DNA of 64,000 bases, taken from Arsenophonus endosymbiont of Aphis craccivora. GTDB taxonomy: Bacteria; Pseudomonadota; Gammaproteobacteria; Enterobacterales; Enterobacteriaceae. The DNA lies in the NCBI RefSeq assembly GCF_013460135.1, contig NZ_CP038155.1:1550001-1614000 (forward strand), in the 5' to 3' direction. A model generated the notes under the pieces. It worked only from the letters and a program-made list of their open reading frames with translations. It made no database searches and was not told where the DNA came from. The translations under genes were made by a program, and so were the position numbers. Every line of letters begins with the position of its first letter. The stretch's first letter is position 1. Shown here piece after piece: positions 20,569-31,653 of the stretch.

Positions 20569-23500
20569 ACTTCCTCAACCATCTCCTGGCAATGTTCAGC
20601 CATGATATTTTCCACCATCGTCGCCACTTTTTGCACGTGAGGGGATCCATCAACGACCAATGATTACCTGAAGTGGGCAACGCAACTAATTGGGGAATAA
20701 CCTGACGCCATGCTACGGCGGCACGTTCAATATCAAAGGTGTACTCTTTGTCGCGTACCTGAATTAACCAGGCACGGCCAGAAAAATGGGGAACATCAGT
20801 TATACCAGTAAGTAAGAGACGGTGATGATTGTATAAGCTGTGATAACGATCAATATCTTCTTCACGAATATCTGGAAATATACCATCAAAACGACATAAT
20901 TTCTGTTTAAATTCGTCCAATCCCATTTGTGGGATACAGCGCACCATTTCGGGATAATGGTAGCCAGTATCAAACATAATAATTTTGCTATGGTGAAAAC
21001 CTCGTTGTTGAATCTTACGCGCCATTAATAATACCATCAGCCCCCCTAATGACCAACCGCATAGTATATGAGGCTGACTAAGCAGATGTTCAATTTGAGT
21101 CAGTTAGTGGTCTGCCATAGCATCAAAACTGGGTAAAAATGATTCTCCCTCTTTTACACCTTGCGCCTGAATACCATGTATGCCAAGGTCACGATTGAGA
21201 GCATTAGCTAGTTTTAGATAGCAATAAGCGGTACCGCCTCCAGGATGTATACAGATAAGATGGCGCTTGCCGTCACGAAAGTTCATTAAATTGTCTGCCC
21301 GCACATTTTGCTGCTGGCTACCTCTGGTGCGTATACGTAGTAAAACCGCTAATTGCTCAATAGTTGGATAACGAATTAATTCAGTCAGTGAAAGAATTTG
21401 GCCAATCTCTTTTTCAACCATATTTACCAGTCTTAATGCATCCAGCGATGAACCACCAAGTTCAAAAAAGTGGCTATGGATATCAATCGTTACGTTAAGA
21501 AAAAGCTGCGAAAAAAGAGTATACAACTTCATCTCAATATCATTACGAGGCGCAATAAATTTGTCATTGCGCGGCAGATCAATCACCTCCATAGCCTCTA
21601 GCGCCCGCAAATCAAATTTACCGTTCACCGTCAGTGGCATTTTTTCAATTTGCTGCAGATAACGTGGAACCATATATTCTGGCAATTTATCAGCTAGCTC
21701 TTTACGTACTTGGCTGCTATCCAACGGATTATTACTAATATAAAAACCATGTAGTTCCCGATGACCGGCTTCTCCAGGCGCTATGACCACCCCAAGAATG
21801 ACACCCGATACAGCTTCCAGTGCCAGGCGCACCTCTTTTAATTCAACACGATAGCCCCTGATTTTGACCAGATCATCACGCCGTCCGACAAAAATCAATC
21901 CCTCTTCACTCCAAAAACCGTAATCACCACTGCGATAAGCTCTAACCTTTTCTTTCTTAGAACCGGGAAGGCTAATTTCAACAAATGCGTTTTCATCTAA
22001 ATCTGGCCGATGATGGTAACCACGCGCTAATCCCTGACCGACAAAATAGAGTTCACCAATGGCGCCATCAGGAACATGTTGCTGCTGCGAATAAAGAATA
22101 TAGACCTGCATGTTGTTGGAAACCCAGCCAAGAGGAACAGGGCCCCGTTGATTTGGCGACGTACCGCATAAGCAAAACTGTAAACACACGTTTCCGCCGG
22201 ACCATAGATATTAAACAAATTTTTGACCCCAGCCTGCTGGGCAGCACGCACCGCTGTAGGGTTCACAACATCACCACCAAAAATCACCGTATTAACTGTT
22301 GAAAAAAGCGCGGTCTTAACAGACTGCATGTAGCTATCAAATAATCCCGTCGCTAAGAAAATATTATCTGGTTGATAATTATCAATCAGCTTCTGCATTC
22401 GCTTTCGATCAGCAATGGCTTTTCTTTCTGGGGTAATGACCGTCGCACCATGGATCCAAGCTGACCACAACTGCAACGTTGCACAATCAAAAGTTTCATT
22501 CGCAGAATAGAGAACACGCTGTGAGACTGGCAGGTGTCGAGGCTGATATAAGGTACTCATCACTGACTGATGAGATAATGCCACACCTTTGGGGGTGCCT
22601 TTGGTACCGGAGGTAAAAATTATGTGACTCAGATCTTCAACCGACCCTTTTGGCCTCTGGCTCAAGGGAGATATGGCATCAAACAAAGACGTTTGAGCCT
22701 ACTCCAGCAGAAGTGATATCTCTAATTGCGGTAATGCCAGAGCAAACATTTGGGGTTGATCGACTAACAGTAAATCGGGCTGTACCACCCCCTTCATCAC
22801 TGCTTTACGCTCCTCAGGTGCACTACGATCAATACAGTAATAAATCATTCCTGCATACTGTACCGCCAAAATAGCAATCACCAACTGCGCCAGAGGTTCA
22901 ATATGCAACATGACAATCATTTGACGCGGATCAGTAAACATGGCATTTAAATGATTAGCGATATGGGTTGCAATCTGGTGAAGTTGGCCATAACTCCACT
23001 GTTGACCGGTCACATCATCAATAAGCGCAATATGGTCAGGTTGTTCTAACACATGAGTATAGAATTGTTGTGCCAAAGTATGGTCAGGCCAAGCGACGGC
23101 GGTAGCATTACGTTGATCTATCTTCGCTATCATAGCCGGTGTAAGCAGCGGTAAATCGATGATACGCTGATCAGAATTTACCAACACTGTCTCTAACGCT
23201 GTTTGATATTGCACCATAAAAGCGTTAAATAGCCCATCCTGATTAATGGTTGGCGCGATATTTAACCGTAAATGGATTTCACCATTTTCTGCCTGGCAAT
23301 ACAGTAGTTGTAGGTCATTACTACTTTCGATAAATTCATAATTTTCGCAGACGGTGACGCCATCACTGAAACGATAGCTGTCGTTTAATGCCACCGTTTC
23401 AGCAAACATCAGATTGAACCTTTCTAATGAATGTTCTTTTTTCTGTTTACGCAACGCATTAATGATATTTGCCAAAGGGATATGTTTTGCCGCTTTCCAG

Positions 23501-24438
23501 CATTTACGTTGCAAAATGATTTGTTCAAATAAGTTAGACCAACTCAAATCTGCGGTAAAATGGTGACCTAAAATGACAGTGTTGACCCAACATCCGCCTT
23601 CTTCGCCGCGAGAGATCGGGCGCATACTCACTGGCGAGAGCATGAAAATATCATTTTGACCCGATAAACGGTGAAGTAAGCCAACAAATAGTGCCTGTAA
23701 AATAATATTCCGGGTTGCATTATGCTTATCCGCTAAAACCTGGATACTTTTAATAAGAGTTTCAGGTAACGATAACATTTTACTTTCTACCTTTTCATTC
23801 TTATACGAACTGTGAGGTAGCATTAATTGACACGGGTGCCCAATTAAATCTTGTGCACGTTGTTCCGCCAGCGCCAATTCTGATTGAGTTAAACTGTTTT
23901 CTGGCTGTTGATTGATGAAATAACATTCTGGCGATGCCCATTGCGGTAATGGTTGAGACTCTATTAATAATTGATAAAAGCGCTGGACATTAAACATAAA
24001 CTGACGAAATGAGGTACCGTCAATAATTAGATGATGAATAACAAGATTTAATACATTCTCCATCTGCTGATCGTTTTTACCCAGATAGCATAAGCACAAT
24101 TTAAATAATGGTGGCACACCAGGGATCAATAGATGTTGGTAAAGGGCATTAAGATTATCTTGGCCAGACTGCTGCGGTGAATCGTGTTGTGAAAAATCAT
24201 AATATTCACCTTGTGTCGGTACCTCAAAATGGCATTTTTTTAATTCGTTTTGCTATAAAAACGTCCACTGAAAACTTCGTTGCTTTAGTGCATGGGACAG
24301 AGCCAACATAAAAATGTCACGATTAAGTTCACCTGTTAATTTTATTGAAAAAAGTGTATTGGAAATTTCAGCGTTACCAGATGATTTATCGGATAAATAA
24401 AATGCATTTTCCTACTTAGTCGCAACCCATTGTTTCAT
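20559..24438 (-). pseudogene. NRPS C-A-T-TE gene, broken by stops and frameshifts
   Basis: The gene begins with ATG at 24438 (MKQWVATK) and its natural end is probably the TGA at 20559-20561, overlapping the ATG of the next gene. Domains: condensation 24380-23130 (VIHHLIIDGTS), adenylation 23060-21600 (IIFTSGTKGTPKGV, YGPAETCVYS, YRSGDYGFW, NGKFD), carrier about 21445 (ELGGSSLDAL), thioesterase 21280-20590 (HPGGGTAY, GWSLGG, SGNHWSLM). Lesions: TAG at codon 9 (24412), TAG at codon 62 (24253), TAG 22699, TAA 21104, a frameshift near 22140-22165 inside the adenylation domain, and a frameshift at a CCCC run near 20645. A C domain at the start implies it receives an acyl or aminoacyl group from another protein. 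No MbtH-like gene or exporter is visible nearby. Confidence 0.9.
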
Positions 24439-25222
24439 GGTATATTTTTCCTTGTATGTTGTGAGAAATGGTAATTCCACTGCCTTAATAGAGTTTTATT
24501 GATAGTAAGCAGCAGCTGGTTATTACTTTTGCTCAGCAGCAAAAAACTGCTATCAATCAGATATATGCTCAGTTAAGTGAACTTATAGCGTCACAAGTAC
24601 GGTAATGGTCAGCAAATCGAGACAATCTGGTATTTCAACGCTTCTTTTTTATTTGCACAGTCAACCGACGATATCAAGCTCCTTCAAACCTTGCTTGCGC
24701 AGTGAAGTGTTAGATATTAGTAGTTTTTCGGTTGTCGCGTTACAACCTCTAAGAATTAAGAATTAAGAATTAAGAATTAAGAATTAAGAATTAAGAATTA
24801 AGAATTAAGAATTAAGAATTAAGAATTTTCATTTTTATTACCCATTTCAAACGCGATCAGTAACCTGGGACAAAATGGCAGATATCGTCAGTATTTTTAA
24901 AAATATACATACATATCATTAACCTACCATAAATAATCGTTTTAATACGTTATCTTCTTTATTGGTTTATTGCCGTGCGGGGTTTCTCATTTTCCAATTT
25001 ATTTAGTGTTTTATGACCAACTAAAACTGACCACCACATTAAATTGTTAACGGAAATAACTGACCTGAACCATTCAGAGTTAATACATCGTTATAGTTCT
25101 GTCATATTAAGATAATTAAGTGTTATTTGCTTATTTTCATTGATTTTCCGATAGATAAAATCGCGGTTAAACTTAATCAAAATTCCATTAGGGAGATGTT
25201 GGTTTGTTTAGTAAATATTTAA
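24439..25222. other. Intergenic region upstream of the NRPS cluster
   Basis: This 784-bp stretch presumably carried the cluster promoter. It contains the eleven-unit heptamer repeat at 24751. On the + strand between about 24499 and 24705 there are short open pieces rich in Q, L and I that end in stops and resemble a decayed coding remnant, but I could not identify a family. Nothing else was recognised. Confidence 0.4.
24751..24827. repeat. Heptanucleotide tandem repeat AAGAATT, 11 copies
   Basis: Eleven perfect head-to-tail copies of AAGAATT (77 bp) lie about 310 bp upstream of the start of the first NRPS gene. The units have no spacers, so this is not a CRISPR array. Unit length equals that of the second repeat inside the cluster at 18276, although the sequence differs. 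Confidence 0.97.
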
Positions 25223-25231
25223 GTGTTAGGT

Positions 25232-26286
25232 GGCTTTGTTGAATAAATCGAACTTTTAGGTGATTGGCGGAGCTGATCGCTAAATTCGTTTCAACATCAG
25301 GTCCCCATGGCAAAGCAAAAGTTTAAAATTACCAACTGGCCCGCGTACAACAAGGCACTCAGACAACGCGGTTCCCTGACGGTCTGGCTTGATGAGTCGG
25401 CCATCGCTGGATGGACTGACAGTTCTTCGCCTGAAGGTCGTGGCCGGCCGCTTTACTACAGCGATATGGCTGTTACCACTGTCCTGATGATGAAGCGTGT
25501 GTTTAACCTGTCGCTCCGGGCATTACAGGGCTTCGTTGATTCGATTTTTAAACTCATGTCTTTGCCGCTGTGCTGTCCGGACTACTCGCTGGTCAGCAGA
25601 CGAGCAAAGAGCGTCAACATCAGCATAAAAACGCCAACGCGTGGTGAAATCTCGCATCTGGTCATCGACAGTACCGGTCTGAAGGTCTTTGGCGAAGGTG
25701 AATGGAAAGTCAGGCAGCATGGGGCTGACAGACGAAGAGTGTGGCGCAAGCTTCATCTGGCAGCAGACAGTGTGACTCATGAGATTATCTGTGCCGACTT
25801 ATCGCTCAGCGGAACGACAGATGCGCAGGCACTGCCGGGCTTGATTAACCAAACCCACCGAAAAATCAGGGAAGTGTCAGCAGACGGTGCTTATTACGCC
25901 TGTTACTGCCACGATGCGTTGCTAAGAAAGAAAATCAGGCCACTTATCCCGCCGCGAAGCGGAGCGAAATACTGGCCGGACAAGTACCATGAACGTAACC
26001 ATGCGGTGGCGAATCAGCGTCTGAGCAGGAGTAATGATATGTGGAAAAAGAAAGTGGGTTATCACCGGCGTTCAGTGGCAGAAACAGCGATGTTCCGCAT
26101 AAAAACTTTGCTGGGTGGCCATCTGAGGCTGCGTGACTATGAGGCTCAGGTAGGTGAAGCAATGGCGATGGTCAAAGCGCTGAACCGTATGACGTTGTTG
26201 GGTATGCCACACAGCGTCAGGATCGGATAACAGCTGTAGCAGAGGGAGCCATCCTGGCGGCTAATTCTGATTTATTCAACAAAGCC
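25232..26286 (+). mobile_element. IS903-like insertion sequence, copy 2 (with target duplication)
   Basis: This is a 1055-bp copy with perfect 18-bp inverted repeats. It is flanked by a 9-bp direct repeat, gtgttaggt, at 25223-25231 and 26287-26295, the 9-bp duplication known for IS903. It is therefore a simple insertion that has not since been rearranged, and it fixes the element boundaries for all other copies. Confidence 0.97.
25307..26230 (+). CDS. IS903-like transposase (copy 2)
   Basis: A complete 307-residue DDE transposase. The catalytic Asp, Asp and Glu contexts (VIDSTGLK, SADGAY, SVAETAMFR) are present. It carries YYACY where other copies have YDACY; this substitution is next to, not at, the second catalytic Asp. 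Confidence 0.95.
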   Translation: MAKQKFKITNWPAYNKALRQRGSLTVWLDESAIAGWTDSSSPEGRGRPLYYSDMAVTTVLMMKRVFNLSLRALQGFVDSIFKLMSLPLCCPDYSLVSRRAKSVNISIKTPTRGEISHLVIDSTGLKVFGEGEWKVRQHGADRRRVWRKLHLAADSVTHEIICADLSLSGTTDAQALPGLINQTHRKIREVSADGAYYACYCHDALLRKKIRPLIPPRSGAKYWPDKYHERNHAVANQRLSRSNDMWKKKVGYHRRSVAETAMFRIKTLLGGHLRLRDYEAQVGEAMAMVKALNRMTLLGMPHSVRIG

Positions 26287-26523
26287 GTGTTAGGTAACCT
26301 AAAACAGATGAAGCTGGAAATAGGGATTAAAATTGACTACTTGATTATTTATTAATTATCAGGTTTTACACTTAAGCACAAATTGACCTCGATTTATTGC
26401 CCACTAAGAAACGAAAAATTTATGGTAGCAGTGGCTATCTGGATAAAACCGATATCAAGATAAAAAATAGCATTCTCTTTATCAGAAAGTTGGGGATTTT
26501 TGGTGATACTAATAGTTTGAGAA

Positions 26524-26618
26524 TGGTGGAAGACCACAGGATTCGAACCTGCCAAGGACCGCTTGCGTCCCCATCTGGATTTGAAGTCCAGCCACCCCAC
26601 CGGGGACGATGATCTTCC
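26524..26618 (-). tRNA. selC: tRNA-Sec (anticodon TCA)
   Basis: The 95-nt gene reads GGAAGATC at its 5' end, has the extended acceptor and long variable arm of selenocysteine tRNA, the anticodon stem-loop CTGGACTTCAAATCCAG, GGTTCGAATCC in the T arm and an encoded CCA end. Length and sequence match E. coli selC closely. It implies that selenoprotein synthesis (for example a formate dehydrogenase) was retained at least until recently. selC is also a well known integration site for genomic islands, but no integrase is seen next to it here. Confidence 0.95.
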
Positions 26619-26816
26619 ATGGAAAAATTGGCAATCATTATAATCTTATTTTCAGAAATTCTAAACCTAGCTATTTAAACAATCTGGTAAAAAAAAGATA
26701 AAATATTTGTCTTCATATTGAACTCAGCCGTTTGTAGCCATATCTTAATCACATCTCTTATTGAATATTTAATTGTACCTATCAAGTAGTATAATCAATC
26801 ACAGGATGTTTTTATT

Positions 26817-28859
26817 ATGACAAATCCTTTACTAACGAAATCTGTGTTACCTCATTTTTCAACCATTACACCGCAAGAGGTTCTCCCTGCGATAAAAACC
26901 GTATTAGACAACTATCGGCAGACAATTGAGACCATAGTTAAAGAAAATAGCACCTTTAACTGGCACAATTTATGTCAACCATTAGAAGAAGCTAACAACA
27001 AACTCTCTCGAGCCTGGTCACCCGTAGGTCATCTCAATGCAGTAAAAAATAGCACCGAATTACGACAAGTATATGATACCTGTTTACCTATGCTATCAGA
27101 ATTTAGTACCTGGATGGGACAACATACCGGTCTTTACCAAGCTTATAAATCGTTAAAAAATAGTGCTGAATTTGATACCCTCAATCAAGCACAACGTAAA
27201 TCAATTGAAAATACGTTACGTGATTTTGAATTATCCGGAATTGGTTTACCAGCAGAAAAAAAGAAACGTTATGGTGAAATTGCTATTCGAATTGCCGAAT
27301 TAAAAACTAAGTTTAGCAATAATGTGTTAGATGCAACGATGGGTTGGACGAAACTGATTAAAAATAGTGATCAGTTAACTGGCATACCGGAAAGTGCTCT
27401 TTTAGCAGCAAAAGCATTAGCTAAATCTAAAGGAGAAGAAGGCTGGTTATTCACGTTGGATATGCCAAGCTATCTGCCAATTATGACTTATGCTGATAAT
27501 CATCAACTACGCCAAGAAATGCATCACGCCTATAATACCCGTGCTTCTGATCAGGGACCAAACGCTGGTAAATGGGATAATAGTGACATTATGGATGAAA
27601 TTTTAGCCTTACGTTACGAATTAGCACAATTACTTGGTTTTAATAATTTTGCTGAAAAATCTTTAGCCACTAAAATGGCCGAATCACCCAAACAGGTTCT
27701 GGATTTTCTTACTGATCTTGCGCAACGAGCCTACCATCAAGGTGAAAAAGAGCTTGCGGAATTGACCCAGTTTGCTAAGGATCACTACGGAATTGAGAAA
27801 CTTGAGCCCTGGGATCTGGGTTACTATAGTGAAAAACAAAAACAGCATAAATTTTCAATTGATAATGAACAACTACGTGCTTACTTTCCAGAACAACGTG
27901 TTATCAACGGTCTGTTTGAAGTCATTAACAGAATTTATGGTTTGACAGCAAAAGAGCGTCATGATGTGGAGATATGGCATCCCGATGTACGTTTCTTCGA
28001 ATTATATAATGAACGTGGTGATTTATGCGGCAGCTTCTATTTAGATCTCTATGCACGAGAACATAAACGTGGCGGTGCCTGGATGAATGATTGTGCGGGC
28101 AGATTAAAGCATATCAATGGCAGCTACCAAAAACCTGTGGCTTACCTAACCTGTAATTTTAACCAACCTGTTGGTGATAAACCCGCGCTGTTTACCCATG
28201 ATGAAGTTATTACCTTATTTCATGAGTTTGGCCATGGTTTACACCATATGTTAACCCAAATTGATGTAGCGGATGTAGCTGGTATTAATGGGGTGCCGTG
28301 GGATGCGGTCGAACTACCCAGTCAATTTATGGAAAATTGGTGTTGGCAACCTGAAGCACTTACCTTCATTTCAGGTCATTATGAAACAGGTGAACCGTTA
28401 CCAAAATCAATGTTAGATAATATGTTAGCAGCCAAAAATTATCAGGCCGCAATGTTTATTCTTCGTCAATTAGAAGTCGGTTTGTTTGATTTTCGCTTAC
28501 ATACTGAGTATTCTCCGCAAAAAGGCGGCCAAATTTTATCAACCTTACGATCGGTTAAACAACAGGTTACTGTAGTGCCGTCACCCGAGTGGGGCCGTTT
28601 CCCTCATGCATTTAGCCATATTTTTGCCGGTGGTTATGGTGCAGGTTACTATAGTTATTTATGGGCCGACGTTTTAGCTGCCGATGCATTTTCACGATTT
28701 ACCGAGGAAGGTATTTTTAATCGCAGTACTGGGTTATCATTTCTTGATAATATTTTAAGTCGTGGTGGTTCAGAGGAACCGATGGTACTGTTTGAACGTT
28801 TCCGCGGACGAAAACCTAAGCTGGATGCAATGTTACAAAGTTATGGTATTAATGTATAA
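26817..28859 (+). CDS. prlC: Oligopeptidase A (M3 zinc metallopeptidase)
   Basis: PrlC is a cytoplasmic zinc endopeptidase that degrades signal peptides and other short peptides. The 680-residue length equals that of E. coli. The zinc motif HEFGHGLHH lies near residue 470, followed by the ExxD context ENWCWQPEAL and GYGAGYYSYLWADVLAADAF near the C-terminus. An AGGA sequence lies upstream of the ATG. rsmJ starts immediately after its stop codon, as in the E. coli prlC-rsmJ pair. Intact. Confidence 0.97.
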   Translation: MTNPLLTKSVLPHFSTITPQEVLPAIKTVLDNYRQTIETIVKENSTFNWHNLCQPLEEANNKLSRAWSPVGHLNAVKNSTELRQVYDTCLPMLSEFSTWMGQHTGLYQAYKSLKNSAEFDTLNQAQRKSIENTLRDFELSGIGLPAEKKKRYGEIAIRIAELKTKFSNNVLDATMGWTKLIKNSDQLTGIPESALLAAKALAKSKGEEGWLFTLDMPSYLPIMTYADNHQLRQEMHHAYNTRASDQGPNAGKWDNSDIMDEILALRYELAQLLGFNNFAEKSLATKMAESPKQVLDFLTDLAQRAYHQGEKELAELTQFAKDHYGIEKLEPWDLGYYSEKQKQHKFSIDNEQLRAYFPEQRVINGLFEVINRIYGLTAKERHDVEIWHPDVRFFELYNERGDLCGSFYLDLYAREHKRGGAWMNDCAGRLKHINGSYQKPVAYLTCNFNQPVGDKPALFTHDEVITLFHEFGHGLHHMLTQIDVADVAGINGVPWDAVELPSQFMENWCWQPEALTFISGHYETGEPLPKSMLDNMLAAKNYQAAMFILRQLEVGLFDFRLHTEYSPQKGGQILSTLRSVKQQVTVVPSPEWGRFPHAFSHIFAGGYGAGYYSYLWADVLAADAFSRFTEEGIFNRSTGLSFLDNILSRGGSEEPMVLFERFRGRKPKLDAMLQSYGINV

Positions 28860-29327
28860 ATGGCAATTGATATTCAATTAATTTGTGAACCTGGCGCTTC
28901 TCAAAGCGCCTTATCGCTGATTGCTGACAAATGGCAACTTAAACACACGCCTGCTGCATTAATGGCATTAGTGCTCACACCCCAGTATTTACAATTAAAA
29001 AAATTAGACGAACCTAAATTAGGTGGCATTTATGTTGATTTTGTTTCAGGGGCAATGAGACACCGACGTAAATTTGGTGGTGGTCGAAATGAAGCTATTG
29101 CCAAAACAGTTGGCATCAAAAAATCCTATTTACCGACGATTGTTGATGCTACTGCCGGTCTTGGCAGAGATGCTTTTGTCCTTGCTGCACTAGGCTGTGA
29201 AGTCCGGCTGTATGAACGTCATGCCATAGTTGCGGTACTTCTTGATGACGGATTACAACGGGGTTACGCTGACGCTGAAATAGGAGGCTGGTTAAGACAG
29301 AGAATGACATTGCTACACGCTTCAAGC
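28860..29327 (+). pseudogene. rsmJ: 16S rRNA (guanine-1516-N2) methyltransferase, truncated by phage remnant
   Basis: RsmJ methylates G1516 of 16S rRNA. The N-terminal part up to about residue 155 is collinear with E. coli Rsm[50 protein letters not shown], the SAM motif [37 protein letters not shown] and LLHASS. After HASS the sequence changes abruptly into the end of a phage tail gene on the opposite strand, and the frame stops at 29337-29339. About 90 C-terminal residues are missing, so it is probably non-functional. The junction has no IS. Confidence 0.93.
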
Positions 29328-30335
29328 GGCGGAATATAGGCGGCTTCAGGTGCAACACGGAGTTCACAGAGTGTTCCGCCTTCGTCCTGCGTATAAACGA
29401 CCTCGCTAATCACTAGTTCCCGATTGTTAAAACCTAACACGGGGTCAAAAACGATAACTCGCTGGTTAGGTTTCCACAGACTGCCGCCAACCTTGTACCG
29501 TATAAATGGTTTCATCGGTTCTGGCTGCCCGTTGCTGCGCTTCAAATTGACTCCGAGCTCGACAACTGGCCCCGGTGGCATTGCCGGATTGCTGGATATG
29601 TTGAGGGCGATAGCGCGTGATTTGGCTATCCCTGGCTCTGGCGCGTAGTGCTGTCAGCGTGGCTTCACCGTGATCAACATCATCGCCGGCCCGCTGACCT
29701 GCCACCTGATATTCCGAAAAACGTTCACGGATACTCTGCTCAGTATCACAGGTGAGAATATTCTCACCCCAGACAAGCGCAGTTGTTGCACGATCATTAC
29801 CGACCGTGCCAATCAATAGATTGCCTTCTTCATCATCCCAGGCGAGCGCCTGTTGACTTCCTAACGCCTTGTTTAGCGCCTCATGGACAGTTTCTCCATA
29901 ATCAGCCTGAAAAGCCTGTAGCAGCGTTTGGGGGGCTTTCTGGTTAATCACCTTAATGCCAAAGGGTTTTGCCAGTGCTGAGGCTATCTGATGCAAGGTT
30001 TTGCCCGTAAAAAGCTTGGTATGGGCAGCACAATCGATTAAATCCGCCGTCTTACTCCGGCCACTCATACCGACATTAATACTTTTTGCGTCATAGCGTA
30101 TTGGGGTCGCTTCAATCCAGCCGGTCAGGACTTTATCTTGACCGATAAGGACTTCGACCAACTCCCCTTTTTTAATCCGGGGCTGTAACGGCATACTGCC
30201 TGATTCACCCGGCCACTGGCGGGTGATTTCGACATTGAAATCGCGTGATAGCCGTTCTATCCCTGCTGAAATCTGTACCCGCGTCCAGCCCCCCCATTCG
30301 CGCCCGTTGACGCGCAATATCACGTGATTACTCAT
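29325..30335 (-). pseudogene. Mu-like phage baseplate hub protein (gp44/GpP type), frameshifted and truncated
   Basis: This would encode the baseplate hub of a contractile tail phage. Residues 1-280 (frame from 30335, MSNHVILRVNGREWGGW) include LSRDFNVEIT and TVQGWRQS, then run out of frame near 29495. The next frame continues the family sequence with GSLWKPNQRVIVFDP, LVISEVVYTQDEGGTLCEL and [11 protein letters not shown] small deletion at the CAG-TCTG position explains the shift. The 3' end merges with rsmJ sequence at about 29325. It is downstream of the circularisation protein gene with a 4-bp overlap, the Mu gene order. Confidence 0.8.
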
Positions 30336-31653
30336 CTTGCAGGTACTCTCAAAGGTTTCACTAGCATAAAGCCAGGATGATTAACTATATTTCGGCTGGT
30401 GATATCGGTTTCCCGTGCCGCATTGTCATACCAGTTGGCCGCCAGAACCAGGGCGGGTAGCACCGTTTCGGGTGTTCGAGTAACCGTTTTTTCAACTTGT
30501 GCCAGTCGTGTTGCAATATCCCGGTTGGCATCGTTTTTCACCTGTTGCAAGGCAAGGAACAGCGCATCATCAAGCGTTAATGCCTGTTCGTGCTCGATAG
30601 CCTGATTCAGGGTTTCTCGCACTGTGACCAATGCATCCCACGTGACCGCCGCGAGTCCTTCTGTGTGGCTGCCTGCCGTATGAGAAACCGCGTGTAATGC
30701 GGGATGGGAAATATTGACGTGTATCTGACGTTTTCCACGTTGATTAATCGGTAACGTGGGGGTACGTGGTGGGGGCAGTTGTGTTAATCGCCACGTAGCC
30801 TCATGGATGGCCGTGGTACGCAACAAAGCGGCAATACGATTACTGCGCATACGTTCAGCCTGAATACTGGGTCTGTCGCTTTTCCAGACGCCGCGTGGCG
30901 CTAAATCATGCCCCAGCGTGACACCGGATAGCGTCTTAATTTGCTGTGCCAGTGTTGCGGCATCCTGAATAGTACGTCTGCCAGAACGCCACATCCGCTG
31001 TATCGCTTCTATAACACTTTTACCGGATGAGCCGGATTTCAAGAGTACCGAAATATCACCGTGTAGCAGTCTTGATGCGGCGGTAATGCCGCTATCGATA
31101 GTGTCAAAAGCGTTGGTAACATGGCTGATCATGGATTTAGCCTGATTCAACGCCCCATTCTGGCTAAAATCTGCCAATCCGTTTAACCCTAAATCAGCAA
31201 AAACCGCCTCAATGCGATCATTAAGCGCGGAACTGGAAGACATCAAGGTGTAACTGGTGGCGATACCCGCAGTCGGAAAGATAATTCACCGGCTTCGACC
31301 ACGCTAAAACTGACGCGGCACATGCGGCCTTCGCGTCCGCTATGGCTCACTCTAACTTCACCATCGATACAGACCGCGATTTCACCGTAATAGGGATGCA
31401 CCAACGTTCCAGGCCCTGGCGTGTCGATAGCCGCAATAAGCCGATCTCTGGCCTCGAAAATATCATCACCGACCAAATAAGCGCCAATGTTAAAACGCCG
31501 TGTTGCACGCCCTAAATCTTCCGTATACGGCTTGTCCCGATTGGGGTATTCGTGAACCTGTACGCGCCGTCCGAACGTCCCCTCGTCGTCTTCTACCTGA
31601 AACGGTATGCCACGAAAAGAGGCCGGTCGGAGTTTATTTTTCCATACCGTCAT
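30332..31653 (-). pseudogene. Mu-like phage DNA circularisation protein (gpN type), frameshifted
   Basis: In Mu-like phages this tail-associated protein has an N-terminal DNA-circularisation domain. Residues 1-136 (from 31653) show the family stretch with PASFRGIPFQVEDDEG, FGRRVQVHEYP and TPGPGTLVHPYYGE. The frame then fails after VVEAGELSF near 31280: one missing C in TTCCGACT would continue as PTAGIATSYTLMSSSSALND into the second piece (31246-30332). The second piece has the long helical C-terminal region. Thus one gene is split by a single-base deletion. It ends overlapping the baseplate hub gene. Confidence 0.78.

Noticed and set aside
24499-24705. Possible gene remnant on the + strand upstream of the NRPS cluster
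   Set aside because: Short Q- and L-rich open pieces exist, but no family could be recognised and the pieces are interrupted.
24751-24827. CRISPR array
   Set aside because: The units are seven bases long and contiguous, with no spacers; it is a simple tandem repeat.
26394-26638. Three short frames around position 26500
   Set aside because: They overlap the selC tRNA on both strands and show no protein-family features.
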